Part shown: in pieces, positions 35,730 through 44,752 of the stretch
How the letters are laid out: each line of letters opens with the position of its first letter
Position numbering within the stretch: the stretch's first letter is position 1
Source of the DNA: Algoriphagus sp. NG3
GTDB taxonomy: Bacteria > Bacteroidota > Bacteroidia > Cytophagales > Cyclobacteriaceae
NCBI RefSeq assembly: GCF_034119865.1
Contig: NZ_CP139421.1
Coordinates: 806,001-870,000, forward strand
Direction: 5' to 3'
Length of the DNA: 64,000 bases
Notes under the pieces: generated by a model
Told to the model about the DNA's origin: nothing
What the model saw: the letters and a program-made list of their open reading frames with translations, nothing else
The model's database searches: none
Position numbers and translations under genes: made by a program

Positions 35730-36911
35730 TTATTTCATCTGATTTTCGAAGAGGAAAATTCCATTTTTATTTGCGATCACAATGTCCGGTTTCCCATCCA
35801 TATTCATATCTTCTACGGTGATGTTCAGCCCCGCTCCGGAGTCATTGTCAATGATGTGCTCTTCAAAAAAAGGAGCTTTACCAGGTGTGATTTTATAGTA
35901 TAATAAATACGGGGTGTCAGCATCTCCTGCATCATTTCCATTATGCGCCAAATACCGCTTTCCTGTGATCCATTCTTCAGTGCCGTCTCCATCCAGATCA
36001 GCCATGATGGTGGCGTGGGTCTGGGCTGTAATCTCACTGATAAGATGGGTTTCAAAGCTACCGTCAGCCAGCTGCTCCTGCCACCATATGCCCAGCGCAT
36101 GGGCGGATGCGCTGAGTATGTCATTTTTCTGATCCCCGTTTACATCCAAAACCTGCATGTGCGAGGCTGGTTCGCTGAGTTTCACTGCATGAAAAATCCA
36201 ATCACCGGACTTCAGGTCAGCTTTGCCTTCAAACCAACCCTCAGAAATAACCACATCATTGATATTGTCCCCATTGATATCCCCGAAGCCCAATCCATGG
36301 GAAAAACGATCAGTGCCGGGGACATTTTCTTCTGAAAGCGCATGTCGCTTCCATGCTGTTTCTCCAGGAGAAGTAGGGGCTTGGAGCCAAATAATCTGTC
36401 TCTTTTCATAGTCTCCACAGAGTATATCCAGCCGCCCATCTCCATCGATGTCTATAAATCCCGGCGATTCTATAGAAATTCCCACTGAATCGGCAATGAT
36501 ATGCTTTTGCCAGTTATTGCTTTCTGTTTTTGGATTTTCAAACCAATAAGCGGGAGTGCCTGGATAGTCAATGATTACCACATCGTCCCAGCCGTCCAGA
36601 TTGACATCCATGCCTAGGTTGAGAAAGGAATTGCTGTACTCCTTCCAAGGGTCAAAAATCTGCGAGGCGGAGATTTCATGGCGTACCCAATCCGGAGCTT
36701 CAAACCAGTAGTAACCAGCTACAATATCCAGTTGACCGTCATTGTTTATATCTGCCACAGCGACTCCCTCAGAAAGAAAATCCCGGGTGATCACTGTTTT
36801 CTTAAAGCCGGACTCATGTTGATCTTGACTAAAGACAGTGTTTGTAAAGAAAGAAAAAGCCAGAATGCCAATCATATTCAAGCTTGTGTTGTTAAAAATT
36901 GTACTCTTCAT
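35730..36911 (-). CDS. FG-GAP/VCBS-type seven-bladed repeat protein, secreted
   Basis: This 393-residue protein has a signal peptide (about 1-28, ending TVFSQ). About seven calcium-loop repeats of the DxNxDGxxD type follow, including DINNDGQLDIV, DVNLDGWDDVV, DIDGDGRLDIL, DINGDNINDVV, DVNGDQKNDIL, DLDGDGTEEW and DMNMDGKPDIV. This is the integrin-like beta-propeller fold, used as a binding scaffold. No catalytic residues are visible. It lies 47 bases after the cupredoxin-fusion gene and 175 before the DoxX gene, so it belongs to the same putative operon and may bind the shared substrate. Confidence 0.9.
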   Translation of the reverse strand: MKSTIFNNTSLNMIGILAFSFFTNTVFSQDQHESGFKKTVITRDFLSEGVAVADINNDGQLDIVAGYYWFEAPDWVRHEISASQIFDPWKEYSNSFLNLGMDVNLDGWDDVVIIDYPGTPAYWFENPKTESNNWQKHIIADSVGISIESPGFIDIDGDGRLDILCGDYEKRQIIWLQAPTSPGETAWKRHALSEENVPGTDRFSHGLGFGDINGDNINDVVISEGWFEGKADLKSGDWIFHAVKLSEPASHMQVLDVNGDQKNDILSASAHALGIWWQEQLADGSFETHLISEITAQTHATIMADLDGDGTEEWITGKRYLAHNGNDAGDADTPYLLYYKITPGKAPFFEEHIIDNDSGAGLNITVEDMNMDGKPDIVIANKNGIFLFENQMK

Positions 36912-36958
36912 AGTGCTTTGTTAAAGTGCTGACTGATTTTGTCGTATTGCTTTTCCAC

Positions 36959-39775
36959 TTAATGATTGCTGTGGGATTCGGATCTTGCTAGGGAATTTCT
37001 ATGCTTTTGAAAGACGGCGGATGCTTCTGTGGTTTTTAACTCTTCAAGTTTCCGCAGCGTGTATTCCAAAATGAGAGGATTTTCAGCTTTTTCTGCCAAC
37101 CCTACAGCCCGCTCTGCATCCAAGTCAGCCAAGGGCTCTACCGCATACCAAAGCATGAGTGGCAGATTGTGATCATCCAGGTCTTCTGATCGTTGTACCA
37201 AAGCCTCCAATACTTCCCAGCGTGTTTCAGGAGCCAGACGAAGCATGGCAGAAGTCAGGTACAGCCGGACCAAAGCGGATTCGTCGTTTTTTGCAAGTGC
37301 CGTGAATTGCTTCAAGGTTTCAGCTGATACGGTTTTATCTTCTGTTTCTAGTTGGATGGCCCAGCTTCTCAGGTATTCATCGGAATCTGCCATCAGTATT
37401 CTCAGCTCATCTTCCGACAGCGCATTCGTTACGTGTAGTGTCCAAAGTGCCCTTAAGCGATTGGAAGTTTTTTGGTCGTTGGCCAGAATGTCTTGCAGGA
37501 CTTTTCTAGCCGCAGGTGTTGCGCCCCGCTCTTGCAGGATGGTTCTTGCCTGTTTTGCATACCACTCGTTTTTGTGGGTTTGGTAGTTAGCTAATTCAAC
37601 ACTACTCGATTTAGAGAGGTCTACTTTGACCCATTGATCATCTTCGTGGGAGATTTTGAAAATCCTTCCCAGCGACTTGTCATGCACATCTGGATTGGGG
37701 CTGTGGCATTGGTTCTGATCGTACCAGTCAATAGCGAATACTGAGCCGTCCGGACCATATTTGAAATTGAGCCACTGCGACCAGGAATCATTCATTGCCA
37801 TGAAGTCATTTTGATGTGTGGCCACATAGCCCGATCCTTCACGGGTAAGCTGGTCAATATTCAGACGGGAACCATTGATGTTATTCATAAAGATGTTGTC
37901 ACGGTACTTCTCAGGCCAAGTATCACCTCCGAGGTAGATCATTGCACCGGCATGGGCATGTCCGCCACCAGCGGAAGCAGACCTGAAGTTGCCTGCATGT
38001 GGGCCGCGATCTCCGACCCAATGCACATGATCCGCAATAGTTTTGATGTCATCGTAGGTGTGGGGATTGAAATGCTCACCGGCCTGTCTTTGATAGCGGG
38101 CGCCCTGGATGACATGATATAAGTGTGGGATTACGCAGACCGTGATAAATGGGTGGCCTTTGCTGTTGAAATCTATTCCCCAGGGATTGCTGCTTCCTTC
38201 AGCAAAAACCTCAAATTCATGCCGTGTAGGGTGATAGCGCCATACGCCGGCATTGATCTTTGTGCGCTCAGAATCCGGAGCTCCAGGCTTGCCCACATTG
38301 GAATGGGTGAAAACGCCATGCGTGCCATATAACCAACCGTCCGGCCCCCAGCGGAGATTGTTCAGTATTTCGTGGGTATCATCAGTGCCCCAGCCATCCA
38401 GTAGTTTGACTGGCGGACCGCTGGCTCTATCATTTTCAAAATCAGCTGGGATAAATAGCAAATAAGGAGCCGCCCCCAGCCAGACACCACCCATTCCGAC
38501 TTCGATTCCACTGACTAGGTTTAAACCTTCGGCAAATACCTTTCGGGAATCCAGTATGCCGTCCCCATCCGTGTCCTCAAAAATCAGAATTCTGTCCTTT
38601 CCTTCACCTTCTGGAGCCGGAGTAGGGTAGGTGTGTCCCTCGACTACCCAAAGCCTCCCGCGATAATCCAGCGTAAAACTGATCGGTCGGATCACATCAG
38701 GTTCTGCAGCGGCCAAAGTTATTTTAAAACCTTCCGGTGGGGTCATGGCTTTGGCAGCTTCTATTCCGGAAAGCCCAGAATTCAACACAGGATCCAAAGG
38801 AGGCAGGATGATGATGTCTTCAGGCTTTAATTCATTGGAGAAGGATGGACGATTTGGATGAAACTCAAAATTATCAAAATTGATGTGTGCCCAGGTGTCA
38901 TGCGCTACGTAAGGGATTTCAGAGATTCCGGTTTCGTTGTCAATGATTCGGATAAAAATCAACTGCTCCAGATATTCATTTAAATCCACCACAACTGGTT
39001 GAAGAGTAGCCCTGCCTTGTCCGGTGGAAGTATAGATTACTTCTTCGGATTCCGCCAAAACAACTTCAACCCTAGTGTCTGCCAAAGCTCCTCCCGAAAC
39101 CATGAAACTGGCATAAGGCTGGGTCACCTCAAAAGTCATTGAAACAAGCGTGCCGGTCTGTTTGTAATTCACTGTTCCGCCACTACTCACAAAGTTTTTT
39201 CCTTCAAAATTTATTTGATCCTCCTTTGCATGCACGGGTGAAGGGTCAGTAGTGACAATCGGGTTTGCAAATGCATCACCAGTAGCAGACCAATCCTGGA
39301 GCGTTCCTGTTTCGAAATTTAGGTTGAGAGGCTTTCCGTCTTTCTGAGGAGTAATTCCTTTTACATTGGTTTCTTCTTCATTTCCCTCGATCAGTATAAA
39401 TTCCCCAACCATTCCCGCCGCCCGGTGGCCGGGGATTGAGCAGAAGTAGGTGTCGTCACTGCTAGCTACAAATGTAACGCTGGCCGTTGCTCCTTCTTCC
39501 AGGATAGTTTCACTTTTGATCCCCAACTTCTCCATAGCAATATCATGCGTCATGGTTTCTCCATTGGTAATAGTGATAGTCACTCTATCTCCTTTTCTTG
39601 CTTTTAACGTGGGGTTTCTGGTGCCATCAGGAGCAAAATAGCCAAGCATAGTAGCTTGGAGTTTGAATTCAATTTCAGTACTCGGGTTTTGTGTAGTTGC
39701 CGAATAGACAGTGTAGAATTGCGAAAAAGTGCAAATAATCATGCAAAAAGCGAAAGGTATCCAGCTTTTGATCAT
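36959..39775 (-). CDS. Cupredoxin-CBM-like-dehydrogenase-HEAT fusion protein
   Basis: This 938-residue protein has a signal peptide (to about 26). Four regions follow: a blue-copper domain (about 33-130), a CBM-like sandwich (about 145-300), a membrane-bound-dehydrogenase-like propeller (TIGR02604 type, about 330-700) and HEAT repeats. The copper ligands are visible as His77, Cys112, His117 and Met122 (HDIAMEK..., CSIPGH, AAGM). It lacks the C-terminal CxxCH heme domain usual in this family. I infer that the copper domain replaces it as electron carrier. I start at the ATG at 39775; a TTG at 39790 would add five residues. It is the first gene of the cluster. Confidence 0.88.
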   Translation of the reverse strand: MIKSWIPFAFCMIICTFSQFYTVYSATTQNPSTEIEFKLQATMLGYFAPDGTRNPTLKARKGDRVTITITNGETMTHDIAMEKLGIKSETILEEGATASVTFVASSDDTYFCSIPGHRAAGMVGEFILIEGNEEETNVKGITPQKDGKPLNLNFETGTLQDWSATGDAFANPIVTTDPSPVHAKEDQINFEGKNFVSSGGTVNYKQTGTLVSMTFEVTQPYASFMVSGGALADTRVEVVLAESEEVIYTSTGQGRATLQPVVVDLNEYLEQLIFIRIIDNETGISEIPYVAHDTWAHINFDNFEFHPNRPSFSNELKPEDIIILPPLDPVLNSGLSGIEAAKAMTPPEGFKITLAAAEPDVIRPISFTLDYRGRLWVVEGHTYPTPAPEGEGKDRILIFEDTDGDGILDSRKVFAEGLNLVSGIEVGMGGVWLGAAPYLLFIPADFENDRASGPPVKLLDGWGTDDTHEILNNLRWGPDGWLYGTHGVFTHSNVGKPGAPDSERTKINAGVWRYHPTRHEFEVFAEGSSNPWGIDFNSKGHPFITVCVIPHLYHVIQGARYQRQAGEHFNPHTYDDIKTIADHVHWVGDRGPHAGNFRSASAGGGHAHAGAMIYLGGDTWPEKYRDNIFMNNINGSRLNIDQLTREGSGYVATHQNDFMAMNDSWSQWLNFKYGPDGSVFAIDWYDQNQCHSPNPDVHDKSLGRIFKISHEDDQWVKVDLSKSSSVELANYQTHKNEWYAKQARTILQERGATPAARKVLQDILANDQKTSNRLRALWTLHVTNALSEDELRILMADSDEYLRSWAIQLETEDKTVSAETLKQFTALAKNDESALVRLYLTSAMLRLAPETRWEVLEALVQRSEDLDDHNLPLMLWYAVEPLADLDAERAVGLAEKAENPLILEYTLRKLEELKTTEASAVFQKHRNSLARSESHSNH

Positions 39776-40265
39776 GGGGGCTAGGGTCAATTGATAATTG
39801 AGGGATTATTGAATCAACCTTTAATCTATTCCTTTTGAGTCAGTTAATCAATGTAAATTTCCATAAATGGTAATCACTTCATACTAGGCAAGCCTATATA
39901 TATCTAATCAGAGGAATTGTATCTTATAAGAGATTTGCCTTCTGATAGTTTTTAGATGAAAATCCAAGGGGATGCTTTCGAGAAGTAAAGCAAAAAGCAA
40001 AGACCATTTCATTTTCTGATTTCTTAACGATAATGCTTAATAGCACTGTCTTCCAGTAGTTTTCATGGCTAATACTCAGGTTGGGTAGAATATAATCTGC
40101 CTTATTTTTTGATTTATCTCAAAAAAGTTTGGGGAGGGCACAATCCAGTTAGTCCATGCGCTTCGTAATTCTTTACAAGTTGCCAGAAAGGGGTTTTTGA
40201 GAACTAGCAACTATTTCTTTTAAATGAAAACCATAACCGGATTATTAACCTAAACAATCAGAAAA
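39776..40265. other. Divergent intergenic region with no gene
   Basis: This 490-base AT-rich region separates the cupredoxin-fusion gene from the ferritin-like genes, so it should hold promoters for both. I found no clear TTTG / TAnnTTTG pair, hairpin or open frame that I would call. Confidence 0.5.
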
Positions 40266-40967
40266 ATGAAAAATGAACTAATCAAGGCTCAGGGACTGGT
40301 CAAAAATTCCAACCGCAGACAGTTTCTGAAAACAGGCTCACTTTCGGTAGCCGCCGCAGGATTGATCTTGGTCGGCTGTAAAGATGTAGAAGATATGGAT
40401 CCGCCTACAATGGGGGATGGCGTGAATCTAGGTTCCGGTGATACTGGGATATTGAATTACGCATATGCCTTAGAGCAATTGGAAGCAGCTTACTACGCTG
40501 CCGTGATGCAGGGAAGTTATTTTGCCAATGCCAGCGCCGAGGAAAAAACCATCATGGGTGATTTGGAAAAGCATGAGCGGGCACATAGGGAGTTTTTCAA
40601 GGCAGCGTTAGGGAATGCGGCGATTGCTGAATTGGAGTTTGATTTTAGCTCTATAGATTTTAGCAGCAGGACCTCTGTGTTGGCAGCTGCCAAGACATTT
40701 GAAGATTTGGGTGTGGCAGCCTACAATGGAGCCGGCCAATTCCTGGAGAGTGTAGATTTTCTGTTGATTGCGGGAAAAATTGTATCTGTTGAGGCTAGGC
40801 ATGCAGCTGCCGTAAGGGATTTGATCAATCCGGGTTCTACTGATTTTGCCGGTGATGATTTGATTGACGCTAATGGTCTTGAACGTACGTTGAACTTCAC
40901 TGAAGTTCTTACCGCTGCCAGTTCATTTGTGATCACACCGATTGACTTTAGCCAATTGCCTTCTTAA
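40266..40967 (+). CDS. Ferritin-like domain protein with Tat/lipoprotein signal (1 of 2)
   Basis: This 233-residue protein begins with a twin-arginine signal (NRRQFLKTGSLSVAAAGLILVGC) that also contains a lipobox, so it is probably a Tat-exported lipoprotein. A four-helix ferritin-like bundle (PF13668 type) follows with the expected diiron ligands: Glu in ALEQLEAAYY, ExxH in EKHERAHREFF, Glu in TFEDLGVAAY and ExxH in SVEARHAAAVRD. The family's activity is unknown; a metal or redox role is likely but unproven. It lies 25 bases before a second gene of the same family, so the two are co-expressed. Confidence 0.92.
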   Translation: MKNELIKAQGLVKNSNRRQFLKTGSLSVAAAGLILVGCKDVEDMDPPTMGDGVNLGSGDTGILNYAYALEQLEAAYYAAVMQGSYFANASAEEKTIMGDLEKHERAHREFFKAALGNAAIAELEFDFSSIDFSSRTSVLAAAKTFEDLGVAAYNGAGQFLESVDFLLIAGKIVSVEARHAAAVRDLINPGSTDFAGDDLIDANGLERTLNFTEVLTAASSFVITPIDFSQLPS

Positions 40968-40992
40968 TCCACCACTTTAAACAACATACGAC

Positions 40993-41811
40993 ATGAACTT
41001 ACTGAAATTATTAGATAAAATGTGCCCGGATACGAATAGTCCGGAAGAAAAAGATATGTTTTTCTCCAGAAGAGAGGCCTTCCGCCAGTTTGGGGATATG
41101 AGTAAGAAAGTAGCTATGGCTGCTGTCCCATTGGGTATTCTTACAGCTTTGCCAAAGGTAGCTAAAGCAGATACCGCTAGCTTGATCGATGTACTGAATT
41201 TTGCACTGACACTGGAGCATCTGGAGTATAGATATTACCAGATGGGCATCGAATCAGGAGTGATCGATAATGCTGATGTTGCGATTTTTGCCAAAATCAG
41301 AGATCATGAATTGGCGCATGTGGATTTCCTGAATGAAGTGATCGCCAATGTACTAATGGGAACACCTGTTCCTGAGCCTACTTTTGACTTCACCGCAGGT
41401 GGAAACTTTATGCCATTCAGTGATTATCCTACATTTTTGGCTCTTTCACAGGCATTTGAAGATACTGGAGTGAGAGCTTACAAAGGCCAGGCAGGAAATG
41501 TTATGGAGAGTGATGTGGTGTTGACTGCTGCGCTTTCTATTCACTCAGTGGAAGCTAGACATGCTTCTATGGTGAGAAGAATGAGAACTAAAAAAGGACA
41601 GGATGATGTCAAAGGATGGATAACCAATGCTTCCATCGGAACTCTCCCAGCCGCCACACAGGCTATCTATGCCGGTGAAGACAACCTCACACATGGGGGT
41701 GTAAATGTCGTTGATCTTACGGGTATAGATGCAGGTGCAGTTTCAGAAGGCTGGGATGAGCCACTTAGCAAAGATGCTGTGCTAGGAATAGCTTCGCTTT
41801 TCTTAGCATAA
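40993..41811 (+). CDS. Ferritin-like domain protein (2 of 2)
   Basis: This 272-residue protein also has a twin-arginine N-terminus (FSRREAFRQFG, hydrophobic segment about 37-52, cleavage near KVAKADT) but no lipobox. The ferritin-like bundle carries the same ligand pattern: Glu in LTLEHLEYRYY, ExxH in RDHELAHVDFL, Glu in AFEDTGVRAYKG and ExxH in SVEARHASMVRRM. The pair probably forms a complex or has related roles, one anchored and one soluble in the periplasm. A strong terminator follows 31 bases after the stop. Confidence 0.92.
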   Translation: MNLLKLLDKMCPDTNSPEEKDMFFSRREAFRQFGDMSKKVAMAAVPLGILTALPKVAKADTASLIDVLNFALTLEHLEYRYYQMGIESGVIDNADVAIFAKIRDHELAHVDFLNEVIANVLMGTPVPEPTFDFTAGGNFMPFSDYPTFLALSQAFEDTGVRAYKGQAGNVMESDVVLTAALSIHSVEARHASMVRRMRTKKGQDDVKGWITNASIGTLPAATQAIYAGEDNLTHGGVNVVDLTGIDAGAVSEGWDEPLSKDAVLGIASLFLA

Positions 41812-41842
41812 AAATCGGTTATTAGTTGGGGTTAAGTGGTTT

Positions 41843-41877
41843 GATGTCACTTCCGTTTGGGAGTGGCATCTTTTTTT
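41843..41877 (+). terminator. Intrinsic terminator after the ferritin-like genes
   Basis: GATGTCACTTCC (41843-41854) pairs with GGGAGTGGCATC (41859-41870) through 12 positions, two of them G-U, with a GTTT loop. Seven T follow at 41871-41877. Confidence 0.9.
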
Positions 41878-41882
41878 GTTTT

Positions 41883-41926
41883 AACCGCAGGGGACACGGA
41901 GGTTTCGCAGAGGTCGCAGTTTGTTT
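41883..41926. repeat. Dispersed repeat, 'aaccgcag...cacggag...cgcag' type, copy 3
   Basis: This third copy reads aaccgcaggggacacggagg, then tttcgcagaggtcgcag and a T-rich end. It lies between the terminator and the GNAT gene. The gap 41927-42066 shows nothing else. Confidence 0.55.
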
Positions 41927-42066
41927 TTCCGTTGGCCTGCCTTTCGAGAAGCTAGATTTTTTGCCTGAAGTCTCTGAATGTCCTTGCCCAAAAGTTCATG
42001 TTTTATATAAACTACAAACTTTTCCAAAGTTCAAAACTCTGGAAAAGTTCACCGACGATTTAGAAG

Positions 42067-42600
42067 TCAAAGCCCAATTTTATATAAGCTGCAGGGCTGT
42101 AACCTAGGATGATCTATCAAATCAGGATGTTCAAAGTCGCAATCGTATTTCATACCTATTTTTTGCATCACGCGGATGGAGGCAGAATTTTGGGAGGATG
42201 CCAGCGCATAAACCAGAGTCAAATCCAGATTTTTGGCGAATTCCAGGCATTTGGCTGCTCCTTCTGAGGCTAATCCCTTATTCCAATACTTTTTTTGAAT
42301 CCTCCATCCAATATCCGCACATGGAGTAAAATGCGCAGGAAATGTCTTAGTGCCAAGGCCGATCATTCCTACAAAATCCCCGTTTTCCAAGAGATCAACT
42401 GCAAAGTAGCAATGGCCTTTCTCTTTGTACAGAGAATTCAGACGCTTCATCAATGCCAAGGATTCTTCATCGGAATACGGCTTTTGGAAATAATGCATCG
42501 TCTCCGGATCAGCATTCATGGCTGAAAATTCCTTTAGATCGGACGTGTGCCAGGTACGGAAGCCAAGTCTTTGGCTTTGAAACAAGTAAGATGAATCCAT
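42067..42600 (-). CDS. GNAT-family N-acetyltransferase (RimJ/RimL type)
   Basis: This 177-residue acetyltransferase starts RLGFRTWHTSDLKEFSAMN and has the acetyl-CoA loop YWNKGLASEGAAKCL, a typical RimL-like N-acetyltransferase layout. The closing segment NSASIRVMQKIGMKYDCDF is the family's C-terminal motif. The acceptor is unknown. I start at the ATG at 42600 (MDSSYLFQSQRLGF); an upstream in-frame TTG at 42636 would add 12 residues that do not fit the family. Confidence 0.92.
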   Translation of the reverse strand: MDSSYLFQSQRLGFRTWHTSDLKEFSAMNADPETMHYFQKPYSDEESLALMKRLNSLYKEKGHCYFAVDLLENGDFVGMIGLGTKTFPAHFTPCADIGWRIQKKYWNKGLASEGAAKCLEFAKNLDLTLVYALASSQNSASIRVMQKIGMKYDCDFEHPDLIDHPRLQPCSLYKIGL

Positions 42601-42667
42601 CCCTAAAATTAAAGATTTGGCAAATTTTTTACTCAAAAAATTGGATTAAGAAATTTCATTTGTAGTT

Positions 42668-42690
42668 TAGTGTCATAATACACTATGACA
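42668..42690 (+). promoter_or_regulatory. Overlapping operator-like dyads before the ABC/GntR operon
   Basis: TGTCATA-N6-TATGACA (42671-42690) is a perfect 7-bp dyad. Overlapping it, TAGTGT-N6-ACACTA (42668-42685) is a perfect 6-bp dyad. They end 10 bases before the first ATG of the operon that encodes its own GntR-type regulator. YtrA-type GntR proteins usually repress their own operon, so autoregulation is inferred. Confidence 0.6.
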
Positions 42691-42700
42691 GTATGGCGAT

Positions 42701-43558
42701 ATGATAATTTCTATTGAAGATTTAAATTTTTCCTACCAACAGTCGAAGAGCTTATTTGATGGTTTGAATTGGTCAGTTCCGCAAGGATCAGTAGTAGGAT
42801 TGCTTGGTAAAAACGGGTCGGGGAAGACCACCCTGCTTCATTTGCTTACAGGATTGCTTTTTCCTAAAAGTGGATCCATTCAGGTTGATTCCTGGATTCC
42901 TAAAGATAGGGAGCCAACCTTTCTGGAAGATGTCTTTTTACTCACGGATGATATGGCCTATTCTGGGTCAATGCAAATAGCCACTTACGCAAAAGTAATG
43001 GGCGCCTTTTATCCAAAGTTTGATTCATTGCGATTTGATCAGATTTTAAATGATTTCGGCTTGGAGAAAAAGACCAAGTTGAATAACCTCTCACTTGGAG
43101 AGCGGAAAAAAGTGTTTTTGTCCTTTGGGCTAAGCACCAACTGCCGATTGCTGTTTTTCGATGAGCCTACCAATGGGTTGGACATCCCTTCAAAGAGTGC
43201 CTTCAGAAAAATAGTGGCCGGGAATCTCCATGAAGAGCAAACCATGATTATCTCCACACATCTGGTGGCGGATGTAGAGAAACTAATTGATCGGGTGGCG
43301 ATTTTGCACCATGGGAAGATACTGCTGGATGTTGATTTACTAGACTTGTCGGATCGCTTGCAGTTCAGTTCAGCGACAAATGCCCCTGAGGATGCACTTT
43401 ACGTGGAGAAATCAGGAACCGGATATCAGTTCATCAGATCAAGAATGGATAATGAAGCACAGACCTCCATACATCTGGAGCTGCTTTTCAACGCGGCTAT
43501 AAATAAAGGTCTGGATGATAATTTGATTTTTCAACACCAAAAATCTGAAATGCTATGA
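42701..43558 (+). CDS. ABC transporter ATP-binding protein
   Basis: This 285-residue ATPase has Walker A GKNGSGKT (36-43), the signature LSLGE (130-134), Walker B LLFFDEP (150-156) and a switch histidine in STHLV. The C-terminal 70 residues are a short accessory region. It energises the permease encoded by the next gene, whose ATG overlaps the stop of this one (ATGA, 43555-43558). The order ATPase, permease, GntR regulator is typical of YtrA-controlled exporters, which often protect against drugs or envelope stress. The operator-like dyad lies directly upstream. Confidence 0.95.
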   Translation: MIISIEDLNFSYQQSKSLFDGLNWSVPQGSVVGLLGKNGSGKTTLLHLLTGLLFPKSGSIQVDSWIPKDREPTFLEDVFLLTDDMAYSGSMQIATYAKVMGAFYPKFDSLRFDQILNDFGLEKKTKLNNLSLGERKKVFLSFGLSTNCRLLFFDEPTNGLDIPSKSAFRKIVAGNLHEEQTMIISTHLVADVEKLIDRVAILHHGKILLDVDLLDLSDRLQFSSATNAPEDALYVEKSGTGYQFIRSRMDNEAQTSIHLELLFNAAINKGLDDNLIFQHQKSEML

Positions 43559-44373
43559 GCGCCTCCATTATTAGTTCCCGCAGATTGTTCAACTTATTTC
43601 GATATGAGTTTTCAATGCATCGTGTATTTTATATAAAGAGCATTCCCGGTTTGTTTTTATTAGTTCTATGCGTCTTTTTACTGTTTTTTTATAGAGGTGC
43701 GGGTTTGTCGCAATTTAGTGCAATGTACTATACTGAACTTGTTTTACTGATTATCCTAGGGGTTGGGTACAGTTTTGTAGATCTGAGAAATAAGCAATCC
43801 GCCCAAGTTTACTTATCCTTACCCGGCTCGGCGATGGAGAAATACCTTGTTCAGTTTATTACCAGGGTAGTAATATTTCCGGTTTTATTTACCATAATTT
43901 TCATTTTAGCAATTTCTCTTGCTAAAGGTCATTTGAGTTCCGCTACTACTTTTTATAATGATGATACTACTCAAGTGATAGATAATCTGGATATAAAAAG
44001 TATGATTTTGATTTTTCTATCCTGGAACAAACCAGCTATTACCTATTTTTTTGTTTTTGGTTTGTTGGGACTAGTTACATCGCTGATGTTTGCAGGTGGG
44101 ATTATTTTGGGAAAGTGGAATTCGCTCTTGATGCCTTTGTTAATTTTCCTCTTCTGGCTGCTTATGTTTTTTTCATTAATCGCTTTGTCTTGGCTGGTGT
44201 TTGGTTTTCCAGACCCAGGGTCGGAGTTATTTACAGTACAGTTTGAATTTACACAGCCCATTATCTATGAAGGGGTACCATTGTTCGTGGTCTTAATCAC
44301 GGGGTTGATATGGTTAGCCATTCCTTGGATTTGTTGGGTTGCTTACCTGAAACTCAAAGAGCGGGAGGTTTAA
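43555..44373 (+). CDS. ABC transporter permease (six-helix membrane protein)
   Basis: This 272-residue protein has about six hydrophobic segments (about 24-42, 58-72, 99-119, 150-178, 186-212 and 240-262). It contains no clear family motif, as is normal for ABC-2-like permeases of this type. Overlap with the ATPase gene (ATGA) and a one-base gap to the GntR gene support a single operon. The transported substrate cannot be read from the sequence. Confidence 0.88.
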   Translation: MSASIISSRRLFNLFRYEFSMHRVFYIKSIPGLFLLVLCVFLLFFYRGAGLSQFSAMYYTELVLLIILGVGYSFVDLRNKQSAQVYLSLPGSAMEKYLVQFITRVVIFPVLFTIIFILAISLAKGHLSSATTFYNDDTTQVIDNLDIKSMILIFLSWNKPAITYFFVFGLLGLVTSLMFAGGIILGKWNSLLMPLLIFLFWLLMFFSLIALSWLVFGFPDPGSELFTVQFEFTQPIIYEGVPLFVVLITGLIWLAIPWICWVAYLKLKEREV

Positions 44374-44374
44374 A

Positions 44375-44752
44375 ATGGAATTCAACGAAACAAAGAACAT
44401 CTTCCTCCAGATCCGGGACTGGGTGGCTGACCAGATTATTCAGGGGAAAATCATGGCAGGGGAGAAGATACCATCCGTACGGGAACTTGCCGTAGATATG
44501 GAGGTCAACCGCAATACCGTTATGCGAAGCTATGCGCTGATGGAGGAGGAGGGGATCATAGAAAACAAGCGGGGAATCGGTTTTTTCGTCGCCAATGATG
44601 CGAAGCAAAATCTGCTCAAGATGCAAAAACAGACATTTTTAACCGATGAACTTCCTGCTATTCTACACCAGATAGAAGTACTTAAACTAAATTCCGAGGA
44701 TCTCCAAATCCTAATCCAAACCATTCAATCCAACGACTATGAAAACCAGTAA
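44375..44752 (+). CDS. GntR-family transcriptional regulator (YtrA type)
   Basis: This 125-residue regulator has a winged helix-turn-helix (about 8-73). Its motifs are IFLQIRDWVADQIIQGKI, GEKIPSVRELAVDMEVN and RNTVMRSYALMEEEGIIENKRGIGFFV. The short helical tail without a ligand-binding domain marks the YtrA subfamily. It probably represses the ABC operon, through the dyads at 42668-42690. Its ATG follows the permease stop by one base and has a strong GGGAGG site at 44363-44368, rare in this phylum and probably ensuring regulator synthesis. Confidence 0.94.
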   Translation: MEFNETKNIFLQIRDWVADQIIQGKIMAGEKIPSVRELAVDMEVNRNTVMRSYALMEEEGIIENKRGIGFFVANDAKQNLLKMQKQTFLTDELPAILHQIEVLKLNSEDLQILIQTIQSNDYENQ

